Shown piece after piece: positions 9,306 through 23,100 of a stretch of DNA of 64,000 nt (the stretch's first letter is position 1; each line of letters opens with the position of its first letter). Source of the stretch: Steinernema hermaphroditum (Eukaryota > Nematoda > Chromadorea > Rhabditida > Steinernematidae). The DNA lies in assembly GCA_030435675.1 (NCBI GenBank), contig CM059624.1, positions 6,782,769 to 6,846,768 on the forward strand, read 5' to 3'. The position numbers and the translations under genes are program-made. Below the pieces are notes generated by a model. It made no database searches. It had not been told where the DNA came from and worked only from the letters and a program-made list of their open reading frames with translations.

Positions 9306-12300
9306 ATGGAAAGAAATCTCCTACTTTTCCTGACTGCGCTCGTCTTCTTGCCATGGGCCTCGGCCCAGGGCCAGGTTGACCTGCCCCCGGGCTACATTCG
9401 CCCCAACGACCGCATCAAAACCGAAATCGGCGGCTCCTACTCCAACAATGCTACGCTCTTTTTCCGCAACTCTCCCTACAAGGTCTCCTCCGACCTCACA
9501 GTGGAATCGGGAGCGACGCTCACGATCGAGACTGGCGTGCAGATCTACTTCGACACCGGAGTCGGCATCAAAGTGAAAGGCGCTATCCACGCTGTTGTGA
9601 GTTGGTTACGTCTTATTCATCTCCAGGGGATTGGGTTTGCCCACTGACCGGTTAGAGTAGCCTTGTAGTACACGGAAGAAGAGGCTTCGCACGCGTCTAT
9701 TGATCCACCTGAAGGCGAACGTCGGCGATTTGTTTGTTTATGCGCTGTTTGGCTACATTACCTACTGTCCGCGTAACGATTGTTTGTCTTTTGAGGCTCT
9801 CGGAGGGCCACCGGCTCCTGACGGAGCCCAGTGGGAGGTCGGCGCAGGGGAGTTGACTGGCGGGGAGGACAAAGGGAGTTGCGAGGGACGTTGAAATCAA
9901 ATCGACCGTAAAACAAAAGCGCGAAACGATGGGCGCCGCGGATTATGGTCGAAATCCGAAAACGCCGCGGAGTAATGTTTTGGAACGCTTTTGTGCAAAC
10001 ACACATCAAAGAGGAAGGATGCACAGCGAAGATAGAAAGTGGGGATGTGAGCAACAGAAAAAGGGGCGCTGGCTAGCATTCAGCACGAAATCTCGCATGA
10101 ACGTGATTGTAGCAGAGCGAAAGGAGCCACCGAATACTTATGTTTTTTCTAGGGCAGCGAATTCGTTCACATCGAGATGCTTCCATTCCAACAGATGCTG
10201 AACTACGAAGAAGAATTCCCAGATTTCCGGCTCATCGACGGCCCTTCGGTGCGCCAAGGTCGTCTTCAAGTGAAGTTCCGTGATCGCTGGCGCTCAGTGT
10301 GCACCAAAGTCACAAAGTAAGCCTTAACGCGATGACCTCTCTTCAAGTAATCTTCTCACCTCTTCAGCTGGACTTCCATTGACACCGGAACGGCTTGTCG
10401 GTCGATGGGATATTCGGACGGAGGTGAGTGAAGTGTCGTCGAGTGGATTATCCCATTTGCAAACGGCTTAGGCTTCTGGAAGTGGATGCGGAGGAACAAC
10501 GACACTTATCCATTCGTGATGCCGAAGCCGAATTGCGGTGTCAACGTGAAGAATCTTTGGGAATGCCCGGGATTCGCCGATCAGGACAGAATTCCGCTTT
10601 CGGAGAATCTGTGTCAGGGCGAAGACGACATCGCCATCTTCTGCTGGGGGCACCCGTCATTCAACGGCTGGGCGAAGCACTGGAAAGGGCTCCAGATCAT
10701 CAATTCTCCGTACAAATACGTATACTCCGATCCGGACATGGTGGCATTTCACAAAGAATCGTTGAGTCGCCTCGAATATGTCGACATAATGTTCGGAGGA
10801 TATGATGCGTATGTGCTGTTCTGCAGAAATCGTTCTACCATAGTTTTTGCAGGTCTCTGAAAAATACAACAGCGGCTCTGTGGATCGAAGGAGTCCCTCC
10901 GATCATGAATGGTATACGCGTGGAGCGCAGTGCCCAAGACGGTATCTACATACATGAGCCGTCGGGCCCCGGCATGATAGCAAACTCTACCGTAACCCGG
11001 AACCGAGGACACGGTATCGTCGTCGACAACACGACGGATGCACGCATGTTCATCAACATGACCGCGATCACACACAACTACGGCGATGGAGTATGGTATC
11101 GACAGAAACATGCGGGAATAAACCTCGTCCAGAAGATCAACACGAGTAGGTTCTGTTCTGGTTCGACTACCGTAATCCGAAGTCCGTTTAGGAAGCAGAC
11201 GACAGTCGTTATACTATGAAGAGGAGACGCCGCGCGTGGAAATGTGCATAAACCATTCGATCCCACCGAAACACTTCTTTCCTCATTTGATCCGAGCTTA
11301 TCTGAGGAACGGAACTGCCATCGATCCGACATTGCCTAACATTTGCTGGTTGGTAAGATGCCACTGTCACTAGATCCGCAGTAACCCAGCCTTATTTAGA
11401 CCGTTTCACTCCCTCCAAGGTTGGCCTACACGTACACACTTCAGTTCGTTGGCGTTACGAATCTGAATCCGCTTTTGAGCGGGACGAAGACTAATCTCAT
11501 CGTTTGCGATGCCGACAGCATGACGGACTCGTGTGCCGAGGAGCGCTACAGTATCCCCATCATCGACGGAATTTTCCCGCAAAGTCTGCCAGTTCGGTTC
11601 GTGAACTCCTGACCTTTGGTCTTTTCTGATAGCTGACGTTCTAGAAGCTCCGGGAAGCCGGTATACGTCGGCTTGAAGCACGATCCAGGTCCACTTTCCA
11701 ATGGTTTCCTCTACGGCGACATCGACGTCCAGTTCAGAATCCACGCATCGGTCCTCGACAAAGCTTACTACGGTCTGAATATCACGAACTCGATCATCGC
11801 GGAGAATGTTGGCAACGGCGTCTTCGCCCAGAACGTAAGGGACCGCGTCGCCTTTACGAACGTTTCCGTGTCGGCGAATCAAGGAATCGCTGGGATCCAA
11901 GTGAGGGACGGTGCTGCCGACATCTGGGTGAACGACACCTCGATCGTCGAGAACTGGGGCGACGGCATGAACATCTCCTACTCCGGTGGCTCCATCAACA
12001 TCAACGGAACGATACTGAGGAGGAATCGCTGGCGTGGTTTCGCATTCCACCACAACGCGTCCTCCCCGTTTCTTCCACTGCGCTATGAGATCGTCTTCAA
12101 GGGGCGCCCTTCGAACAACATCTTCTACAAACGGACAATTATTGCCGATAATCTCTGGGGCGGCGTCCTCGTCGGCAACTTCTGCGTTCCTGCGACACAT
12201 CCCATCGAACCGAAGATCCTCATCAACTGGGTGGAATTCGTCTCCAACCACTATCATCCGTCGTTCGAGTTCTTCTCGTGCCAGCGCGACAGCCAACCGA

Positions 12301-15300
12301 GTACAGTAGTCGACTTCACAGGAAATCGTGTCGATGGCGGCTCCGGAATGGGATTTCGCATCGAGCCGGCGGTAAACACGATGACGCTGGTCAGCAGCAA
12401 CCAGTTCCTCAACAACAATAACACAGCACTTCTGATTCGAAACGCGAAACATCCACAACTCGTGCATCTACCCGCTGACGTAGGTGTTTTGTTGATGTTT
12501 GTTGGACTACGTGCAGAGATCTTTAGGTGACGATATCGAAGAATTCGTTCAAATTCAATAGCGGGCAGTACATTATCTCGATCGGGCTGAATGAAGATGC
12601 TGCGAAGCAGAAGCTCGTCTTCAACCAGCAGAACGAAGTCCGTGAGAATACGATATTCAAACCGTTCCCTCATCTGAAGCCGCGATCCACACCCTACGCA
12701 GCAATGGTCGTTTCCAGCAGGTACTGAAGCTGTCCCCGACTGAAAGTAACCATCTAATTCAGCAACGTCGTCATCCATCGTAACTGTTTTAAGAATCCTC
12801 GTGCCGACTACGAGATCGCCACAGAGCTTGGCGAACATGCGAAGTGGATCGACGCCCGAGAGAACTCGTGGGGTCACCAGTTCCCTGACAATTTCATGCA
12901 TCGAATCTTCGACCAGGTGAGTGTTGGCGTCTTGTAGTCTTTTCCAAGCAATGCTCTCCTGCAGTTCAATCGCTACTCTCTCTCCACCATCGAAGTGAAT
13001 CCATTTGCGGCCGTTTGCAATCAAAGGAATCCACACATCACCTCCACTCAGCAGTACTATCGACAGTTCCGGCGCGAGAGTCAGCCCTACGTGCTTGGTG
13101 GCACGATCTTCGAGAACCACGATCTCGACACCGGAAAGTATACGGTAACCGACGACCTCCACATTGTGCCGGGAGCGAAACTGACCGTCGGCCCTGGAAC
13201 GATTCTTGAGTTCTACAACGGCGTTGGGATGTTGGTTCAGGTGAGCGATCGACAGCCCACAGCTGGTACGAACTGTTTTTCTAGGGTGAGCTTATTCGGG
13301 CCGACTTCCGCGATTCGCCAGATCCGGTGATCTTCACAAGCAAACCCTTCGTTCTGCCTCACATCGAGAACATCCGTCTCATGGATGAGAACTACAACGA
13401 GGAAGTGACTGCCGGAAGACTAGAAGTCCTCATCGACGGCCAGTGGGGTACCATATGCAATCGTTCGTGGACACCGAACCTGGCGCAGATGGCGTGCAAC
13501 CAACTGGGACTCACAATGGATCCGCAGTTCTTTGAGAACTGGAGGATATTCCCATCGCAAGGTGACCTGCCGATGGTCATGGACAACATCAGATGCGAGG
13601 AGCGCGAGTGGGACATCACGCGATGTCGCCACGATGGCTTGCGCCACAACGTCGCCGCTTCTTGTCGCCCCACTGAGGTCGTCGGAATCCGCTGTGCTGA
13701 GCCGAAATGGGCAGGAGTGCGGTACTCACTTCTTGCAAATCCGCCGATGGTCACGGGGCAAACCTCGATGAATAACTGGATCATCGAGAGGGCCGGACTC
13801 TTCGACTTCCGCACTTCACAGTTCAGCCCGGCACTTCAGGTTCGCCTGCGATCCTCGTACTCAAATACGGGGGCTTCTTTGCAGATTGACTGGAATTACC
13901 ACACCTTCCACGATATCGTCGTGCGCGACAACTTCTTCGACGGCATAGACATCGTGTATAACGATCTCACGAAGAAGCCAGCGATCCGCAACTCGATTTC
14001 CGTTAACAATCGTCGCAACGCGATGCGCGTTCGTTCCGTGGGCATCACAGTCGAGAGGGTGCGCCTGAACCAGAATGGAAATGCCGGACTCCGCTACGAT
14101 CCTCACGTCTCCGAGGCGCTCCAGAGGGACATAGTGACGTGGTTGGAGAGGAAGGAGCAACCGGAAATGGAGGCCAATAACGTCTTCACGATTCCTAACC
14201 GTAACCTTAACGTACTTCAAGTTTTCGAGTCACAACTGAATCATCGGAAGTTCCTTCTGGCCAAGGCGACTGTCGAGTGTCCGCTCGTGCTTCTAGAGCC
14301 GTGCGTGCACAACATGGAGATAGAAGCGAGCGGATACGAGTACGGCATGTCATCGAGATTGGCGATTCAGGTACGTTTGAGGTTGTAAGAAGTATTTCTA
14401 TGCGCATATTTAGATCGTAAATCGCCCTGGAAACGACAGTGACGAAGACGCGATCTTCACTGACTACCAGACGGGTCGCCAATTGAGTCTTCGCCAGAAT
14501 CCGATTGACTTTCCTTTCGTCTCCTCGGGAAACCGCCTCTCGATGAAGTACACGCGCTCGTTCGGAGAGCCGAAGATGATCATCCTTATTCTGTTTCTTG
14601 ATGCCCAGGAGTATCTCGACAGATTCCTTCATGTGTACCGCTCCGAAATCGCCGACAATCAGTACGGCATCTCGTCAATCCACTACAGTAACCTCTCGCT
14701 TTCTGACGGCGCCGTTCTAAATCGCTGGGGCGACGAGAAGCTCTGGTTCCAGAAGGTGAACTTCACGCGGAACAGTGAAGCAGTTGTGTGGATCAACAGC
14801 CCGCAACACGAAATCGTCCAGGGATCCCCAATCGCTGATATAACCTACCATATCGACAACTGTTCCATCGCGGAAAACACAGGCTCTATCATCGACACCC
14901 ACAGAGACCTTTTCGCGAGTGCTAACGTCTTTCACTGGAATCTCTGGTCGAATACGTTCGAGAAGAACAGAGGAAGCGGATTGACCATCCACCTTCCGGA
15001 CACTTACGATCTCTTGGCGAAGAAAGCACACTCCTTCTTGGTAGGTGAACTCTTTTTACTCCTGTACTGATCATTCACTGCAGATGACCGAAAATCGATT
15101 CCAAAACAACACTGGCATGTTCATGAAATTGAGTGGCTATTACACCTTCGCGAATATCTCTTCGAACAACTTCACGGACAACTTCGCGACGCCCTCTAGA
15201 GGAATATTAGAAATCACTGGCATGGAAAAGAACATGGTCATTGAAAGAAACCGATTCCTGAACAACTGGGTATGCATACGGTTCTGATTCTCGGTCATTC

Positions 15301-18300
15301 ATATACGGTGTTTAGGGTCCGTGGTTGATCAAAGTAAACATAGAGAGTCACTCGCTCCGCAACATGGGAGCGGAGATCCCTGCCTTCATCCAGTACAACT
15401 ACTTCCAGTTCAACGAGTTCCTGAACTCCAGCCAAGACTACGTCGACATGTCTCCGCGCTCCTTCGCCGTCGGACTCTTCGGCGCCCAACGCATCGACGT
15501 TCACTTCAACCGCTTCAGCAACAAGCTCCTAGACTTTGAACTCGTTGGCGGCGTCCGTCCGCATCTAGCGATGAACGAATCTGTCAACGTCACGTACAAC
15601 TGGTGGGGCGTCGGCAACGAAGCAGAGATCTCCCAGCGGATTTTCGACTTCGATGACTGGAACATCTTCACAGTGGCCGACTTCTCGCCGTACTACGTCA
15701 CCGAAGAGCTATTCATCAACTTCTGGTGGCGCCCTCATAAGGGACAACTGGCGACGGCGACGTCCGTGGAGCCGGATGTCTTCGATCTGAAGGGTCGAAT
15801 GTACGAATCGAAGACGCTTCGTCTTCAACGGGAGCAATGGCACGACTTCCCTCGCCGCTACAAGCCATTCCGTCCGTACCGTATCACTCGGGACTTGATA
15901 ATCATGCCCGGGGCGACCCTCACCGTCGAGCAGGGTGTTGAGGTGCATCTCTGGGTGAACGCGAGGATTCTCGTGTACGGCGAGCTTATCATTCAAGGCA
16001 CCTATGAAGAACCAGTCCGCTTCAAGCCGATCAACACTACGGAATATCTGGAGATCCGAGGAAAGATCTCCTCACGCTACCGCCGAGAAGTCGATTGGTT
16101 CTCGAAGACATTCGACAAGAGACGCATCTCTACTTTGGATCCTGTCTTCAAGCAGTTCCCAACTCTCTACAGGGCTGATCCCTACTACCAGCGTTTCAAA
16201 GTGGCTCTCACCGACAACGGCACAATACCAGGCCGTTCTGGATTCCTTCAGATCTATAACGCGACCACCGGGGAGTGGATTCCCTCCTGCGACCGGCAAT
16301 TCACTCTTCGGAACGCCCAAGTAGTATGCCGAGAGCTCGGCTTCGAGACACAGAACGTGTACCACTGGGTGACTCCTCGCTGGGACTACAATCCTCTTGT
16401 GCGTATACTGAAGACCTACGTTGAACCGAGGGAGTGCAGAGGCGACGAGTCCTCACTTGATCGATGCAACCTTCGGCTGACGGGAAACGTCACCATGTGG
16501 CAATGCGTGGACAGTGAGCACTTCAACTACGTTCACTGCGGTGACAACAAGACCCTCAGCGACGAGTACATCGGCAACTGGGGAGGCATCACCCTCAGCA
16601 CAGGATCCTTGGAACTGGAACAGACCGTTGATAAAGGTAGACTTGTTGTTTAACACCGGATTTTGAATGTGTGAGTTTCAGGTAAATCGGTCTTCCGTCA
16701 CGTGGAAATAGTGGGAGCCGGGCTGTCACACGACAGCTCCTTCGCCTCGGGAGCGCTGCAACTGATCCATCGGATTCCGCTACTCGAAAGTGTGAACATC
16801 ACGAATTCCTCAATGGACGGTCTCCAGGTGATTCGAAGCAGTACATGCAATCGGACTTATACCGTGATTTCAGATAATCGGACCGCGAGATCGCGTGATT
16901 CTCTCAAAGTTGAACGTGACCGACAACAGAGGGCTCGGCTACAACATCATATCGATGAATCTCCAGGCGACTTCTGCGTCTTCAAGGGTTCCGAAAGGAC
17001 CGATCACCCTCCCTTACGAAGTCCACGGCATGCTGAATCTGTGCTCCGCCGGGAAATCACTTGTCGTGAAGGGACGGATTGTTGTGTACTACAAGTACGA
17101 CTCGTTCTCTGTGGATTGCATCAAGATCTTCTCCGCCGGTGGACGGAAGCTGAGTTTCCGCTTCATACAGATCAACTTCTATCCCGAATGGAACGGCCTT
17201 GGACGCCCCGACTCCCTCTCGATCTACTCGGATTCGACGTTCTCTCCATCGTCGCTTTTGCAGAGATTCAGTGCGTCGTCGAGTGGGAGCGCCCTTCCCA
17301 TTCAGGCGTCCACTCTCGCCCTCCACATGAGAGCCTCAGCCGCTGACGGAATCTACGGATTCATTGCCGAGATAATGACTCTTCCGTCTGTCCCTGATTC
17401 CAGTAAGCCATAAAATCTCATATCCACAGTAACTTTTCCTTCTTCAGACTTCGTGGAGAACGTCGAAATCCGATACAGTCGTGTGGCTCGGAACGACCGC
17501 GGCGCCATCCAATACCGTAACACAGGAGAGAGCGGCCCGAAGCTGCTGATCGACTCGACGGCGATCGATTACAACGGTTACTTCCTCTTCGGAAACATGA
17601 GCACGAGCAATCAGGCCGTAGAGCTGCACCTCCACAACACCCTGCAGTTCATGTTCCTTGCATCGTCGCTGCGCCACAATCGCGGCGGTCTTCTGGTTTC
17701 CGCGGAGAGCTCGTCGGCGGTGGCGCGCATGAACGGCCTGATCAAGGACTCCGTGTTCGCCTTTAACGACAACTCAACGGCGCTCGCCTTCCTCGGCAAC
17801 AACTACCAGAAGATGGCGCTTGTCAACAACATCATCTCGAACAACTACGCCCTCTATCACGATACGGTGCTCGTCATCGAGATGTCCGTCAACTTTACGC
17901 ATAACCTCTTCTCCAACAACACGGGACTGCACACCGTCGACATGCACGGTTACTCGAGGATCAGCCGCGAGATGCAGTCCTTCTACGACAACTTCCTGCA
18001 GCATAACTTGGCTCTCGGACACGGACATCAGTACAAGGTAAGGGAGCTCTCTCGTACACCATACTATTCGACGTTTGCAGGAGCGCTACGGCTACCAACC
18101 GAATCCGCCAAACGAAGACGAGTTCCTCCGGAGGACGAAGCGTCAGGTGCTGAGTCAGAGTGGCACGAGCTTCGACTGGTGGACGCACGTCGGCCCCGAG
18201 ACCAGTCGCTTCCGTAGCACGATCTTGGCGGGCAGCTCGCATCAGAAGTACTTCCACAACGTTTTCAACAACCCGCTAAACCCCTACGAACTCACAACGT

Positions 18301-19882
18301 GCGAGCAGTCGCAGTTTGACTCGACGGCGATCGACGCAAGGGACAACTACTGGGGCTACCCGGGCACTGCCGGAGTCGCCGCCAGCAAGATCCGCGACCA
18401 GGACGACTACGACTTCCTCATCAAGGTCGACTACCAACCGGTGCTCGAGTCAAACACCTCTCTCCTCGAGGGTGACTGTCCGCCTGGCTGGTTCCAGGCC
18501 GGCTACGAGGAGTTCAAGTCATGCTACCTCTATGTGGGTGGCGCGATGACTTACAGGGACGCCGTCGCCTTCTGTCACGAGATGGACGCCTTTTTGCCCT
18601 TCTTGAGAACCAACGACGCCCGTCAGGAAAATCTCGCCAGCAGAATCGACCGCGACGCCAGGAGGTTTCGCGCCGACGTCGAGATGTTCGGCGTACCGCT
18701 CCATCCCAACGACTTTTGGATATCCTCGGTGAACATCCGCGCCGACCAGTGCGGCTTCCTCAGCGCCAGAACGGGTCAGATCGCCGTGCAGAACTGCAAT
18801 AACCTCCTTCCCTTCGTCTGCGAGACTGGCACGAAGCCCTACGAGGAGCCGGTGCTCTGGCGACCCAGTGTCATCATCTCTGTGGTGGTCTTAGCAGTTA
18901 CCGTACTCCTTGTCTGCTGTCTCGCACTCTGCTGGCTCGTCAAGTCAAGGGACAGAAAGCGGTACTTCGACGGCGAGAAGCGGTTTGTTCGCGAATCTAT
19001 TCGCGCCAGCAAGCACAAGAACTTGAAGCAGAGCTGGGTGACCGCGCCGGACTCGGCTGCGAAGGTCTCCGACGTGAGGGCGACTTTCGGCGACACGGAC
19101 TCCATCACGAGGGCCCACCAGAACATGGTGCGCGGCATCCCGGCCGGGAGCTTCACGCATTCGGAGCCCTCGACGACACTCTCCAACTCGTTGTCCACCG
19201 ACGATTACGACTACACATCCTCATACTACACGCGGAGCACCCTTCCTTCCAGAGACCTCGTCTCCAAGCGCCCCGACCCCTACGCGCAGTCCGTCGGCTC
19301 GTCGTCGTTCCAGCCCAGCAGTCGGAAGACGTTCTCGTCTACGCAGCCATCCTCTGTCACAGGTACCGTATGATTCGACAGTCTCCTTCCAAAAGATCCC
19401 TTCCAGAAACTACGGCTACGTGCTCAACATGTCCTTCGGAGAGAGACTCGACGATCACTGAGGAGACCTCCTCTTCCTTCGACGACACCATCAGTGCGCG
19501 CTCCTCGGAGACGGCCTCCACCCTCACGGAGCACCCACTCCTCTCAGCGCCGCGTCCAGCGGACTATTTCCGAGGCACGGGCCGTCCCCTCCTGACGCCG
19601 TCGAGGTCGAATCCCAGCCTCTACCACCAGCCGGTGCCCGTTGCGACGCCCCAGGTGCCGACGACTCACAGGCCGACACAACCGCGCACCCCCGGCCACT
19701 ACATGAATCTTGCACGGCCGAACCATCCTCCTCCTCCGCAGCCACCGCCGAAGAAGCCGCAGCCGAGTCGGTCCCTCGTCGACCTCTACAACCCCCACTA
19801 CGCCCCTCCAGCTCTGGCTCAGGGCAGTCGCCAGCGTCGAGGGTCGATGGGACACACGATTCCCCTGGAAACGTCAATGTAA
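9306..19882 (+). CDS. bark: Bark beetle/Anakonda-like triple-repeat transmembrane protein
   Basis: Twenty exons sum to 9,201 nt and encode about 3,066 residues, close to the size of Drosophila Bark. Coding exons: 9306-9596, 10153-10316, 10368-10423, 10472-10808, 10853-11145, 11192-11352, 11400-11596, 11645-12479, 12527-12720, 12763-12916, 12965-13240, 13285-14370, 14414-15040, 15084-15269, 15316-16636, 16682-16827, 16874-17402, 17448-18037, 18081-19362, 19407-19882. Order: signal peptide (1-20); three repeats, each opening with a beta-helix start (pattern L-x-V-x-x-G-A-x-L-T-[IV]) followed by an SRCR-like domain (about 121-235, 1008-1130, 1912-2025) and long parallel beta-helix repeats rich in N-N; a C-type-lectin-like domain (about 2611-2731); one transmembrane helix (about 2741-2765); and a 300-residue Pro/Ser/Tyr-rich cytoplasmic tail ending E-T-S-M, which fits a PDZ ligand. 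In Drosophila this family organises tricellular septate junctions. Very confident on family, inferential on role here. Confidence 0.9.
9597..10152 (+). other. First intron of the Bark-like gene
   Basis: This 556-nt intron is much longer than the other introns of the gene (about 40-50 nt). Nothing coding was recognised in it. First introns of this kind often hold regulatory sequence. Confidence 0.5.
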
Positions 19883-20109
19883 AAAGAATGATACGGGTTT
19901 GCAGACGTTTTATGCGCGACTTTGTTGGATCTCAGAGATTAATGAATCTATTCATAATACTTTATTATTACGACTTATATACATCAAGTAGGCAGGAGAG
20001 GCGGAGAGAAAGAAAGAGTCAATCTGAAAGGGAAACTGCTCGTCGAACTCTAGAAAGGACCCGTAGTTGCGCCATTGAGCAGAGAGTCGCCCGCAGGGCC
20101 TGGCGTCGA

Positions 20110-23100
20110 TCACTTCTTTCTACCGTATCCGGGTCTGTAGTCGGAGAGGCCCGTCTGCACATAGTAACGGAGGTCCTCCTCGGAGTTGAGCACCACAAGC
20201 CGCTTGGTAACCTTGTGGTCGCCGCCGATCGCTAGGAGCTGCTGCTGCAGGGCTGCAACGGACACTGCTTTCAGATTAGGCTCGCAGGGGCCTCTGGAGG
20301 ACGTACCTGCGTTCATCCGGCTGCCCGGAGAGGCGGTAACCGAGTCAGCACGCAGGCCGATCTGCTGCTGGAGGCGCGGGTTCGCCTCGAGCGCCGCTTT
20401 GATCTGCTCGAGACTCAGAGAAGCCCTCTTGGCGCGGCTCCCGAGCGTCGCGAAGACAGACTTCAGCGACGAGTGCAGAAGGTCCTCTTGCTGCTGCTCC
20501 TCACATCCTTCCACGGGTTGGCACTTCGTCTAAACAACCGTACTTTAGAGGGAACAGAGGGGGCCGGCACTTGCCTCGGGACATGGGGCGAAGGGACACA
20601 CTCTGATGAGGCACGTGTACTGCACCTGGGCGGTTGTCTGATAGCGGAACGACTCTACCGTAACCCTCCAGCCGTAGGGCGTCTTCTGAGGAGGGCACAC
20701 GAGGCCCACGTGGTCCGCCGGACATCCGTCCTTAATAATCGCCAGCGGTTCCTTCTCCCACTCGTATATCGAACCGATCGGCTCCACCTGGCATCCTGTG
20801 ATTGAGATGTACGACGCTGGAAGGAGTACGGTGGGACACTCTGGAGGGAGAAGCAGAGCTTACGGTCAATGGCAAGATAGGGAGTGAAGCTGAGGGTGAT
20901 TCGGCTGCCGACGACTACCGCCTGGACGGGCTGGCTGTTGTGGAAGACGTCGAAGAAGATGGGCTCCTTCGCCGATCCGACGTGGCCAGGAGCGCCTGCC
21001 GGGGCAGGGGGCTTCACCTCGGCCTCGGCCGTAGTCTTCGACGAAGAAGTTGTTGGAGGGGGGAGAGGAGAAGTGGTAGTGGTGACCGGAGCCTTGGTGG
21101 TGGTCTTGGTCGTAGTCGGAGGAGTCGTAGTGGTGGTAGTTGGCGTGGTGGTGGTCGTCGTCGACGTTGTAGTCGACGTGGTGCTCGAAGGAGTCGTCGA
21201 TAGTGTGGTCGTCGTAGTGGTCGAGGACGGCTTCGGCGCCTTGGTGGTCGCCGTCGACGTCATGGAGCTCGCAGCGGGAGCCGTAGTCGTGGCGGCATCG
21301 ATGGCAGCGAGGTCGGGAAGTTGGAAGACGTCCTTCGTCGTCGGATGGTTGAAGCTGGTCTCGACGTGAATCGTGTTGGGAGTGGGGAAAGTGAGAGAGA
21401 TTCTGGAATCGGAGGCGTTGTTGGGGGATTCGGGAGACGAAGAGGATGGCGACGACGAAGAGGTCGAAGTAGCGGGGACAGAAGTAGAGGTGGAGGACAC
21501 AGCACTCGAGGTAGAGGAAGTAGGAGAAGTAGTAGTGGAGGTGGAGGTGGACGGAGTCGAAGGAGACGTGGACGTAGTGGGGACAGTAGAAGGGGAAGTG
21601 GTGGTGGAGGGGGTCGTGGACGTGGAGGAAGAAGGAGAGGAGGCGACAGTGGACGACGACGTGGAGGAAACAGGGACAGAGGAAGAAGGGACAGAAGTAG
21701 TTGTGGACACAGTGGTGGATTTGGAACTGGGTTTGGCAGTAGTGGTGGTGGGGCGGGGGGTAGTGGAGGTGGTCGACGTGACCTTTTTCGTCTGCGCGAC
21801 CTTCTTCTCGTCGTCTTTGTGAGGCTTCGGACTCGCGGTAGTCACGAGAGGAAGAGGAAAAGTGTCTTTAGTGGTTGTCTTCTGGATGACAACGGGCTGA
21901 GACTCGGCGAGCACCGAGCTGTTGGCAAGCATAGAAAAGAGGGCGTGGGCGGAGGCGGCGAACTCCGCCGTGCTTTTCGACGCGTTAGAGGCACTGCAAA
22001 CCGAGGAGGTGCAAAGAGGACACGCGGGGTTACCTCGAGTCCGAGAGCGGCGACGCGTCGATGCTGGGCTGCGTGTGCCTGATAGGACAACGAGCCTGGT
22101 AGGTCAGGTCGTCGGGGGTGATGAAGTAGAGGGGCTCCACGCCGTCTGTCGACAGCACTACCTCCAGGACCATGTCGTTTCCCTAGAGTGATGGACTCTG
22201 TGATCGTGAGAAGAAAACAAGCATGGGACAACAAGGTCACGGAAAGGAAAAACGTTTTAGAACTTTAAATTAGAAAAACAAAATAATAGTACTGTACATG
22301 TTCTGCATGTCTTTTTGGGTATCTTATGTTGAGCTCCGACGACACTGGACGTCCGAGAATCGCTCATTGTTGAGGGCAGACCTATCCTTTGCCAAACATT
22401 CAGCCACAATATACGTTCAAAACGTGCGAAATATACGTTTCTTATGTTTGAATTTCAACATGTTTGGCGAGCGTGCTTCTAACTGCCTCACCCTACCTTG
22501 TAGCGGATACTGTCACTGCAGTTCTTCGAAAGCGTTGGGTAGGGGAAGAGGTAGCCGAAGTCAGTCTCCTCCTTCGGCTCCACTCTGCAGGAGAAGAAGT
22601 CGTAGAGACCGTAGAGGGCGCCCGAGTAGGGAAACTTCGACTTGACGGAGACGCGGATTCCGTTCTCCTCGCATTTGTAGTCGAAGTGGAAGCTATCGGA
22701 GACTGGAAAGGACCGTGTTCGGGCGGATCAGGATGCACTAACTGTTGTAGCAGTTGTTTTCATAGTAGTCGATACGGTAGTTGGGGTTGTTGTTGAGCTT
22801 AATGAGCGAGGGTTTGCTAAGTTGGTTCTGTTGGGAGAGGTGGCAGCCTCCGTCGGTGCGGTTGAAGGAGACAGAGCGGCAGAGGAAGGCCTTCTCGTTG
22901 AGGCACTCGGAGAGGCATTCCTCGAGGGTGGCGCTGAAGTGGAGGCGCGACACCTCCGACTCCGCCATGTAGCGGTCGGAGAGGAAGGTGAAGGCATAGT
23001 CGCCGCCACAGTTATGGTTCGCTGGAAGCGACGCCGTGGTGATTGCTACGATGGGACAACCTACTGTTGACGCAGTACTTCCAGAAGTAGGAGTAGCGGT

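Noticed and set aside
11406..13162. Long minus-strand open frames (up to 353 codons)
   Set aside because: They are shadows of the Bark-like exons, whose sense frame has clear domains and consistent splice phases.
20884..21822. Plus-strand open frames rich in Val/Gly/Arg
   Set aside because: They mirror the Thr/Ser/Pro low-complexity coding tract of the PAN-ZP gene on the minus strand.
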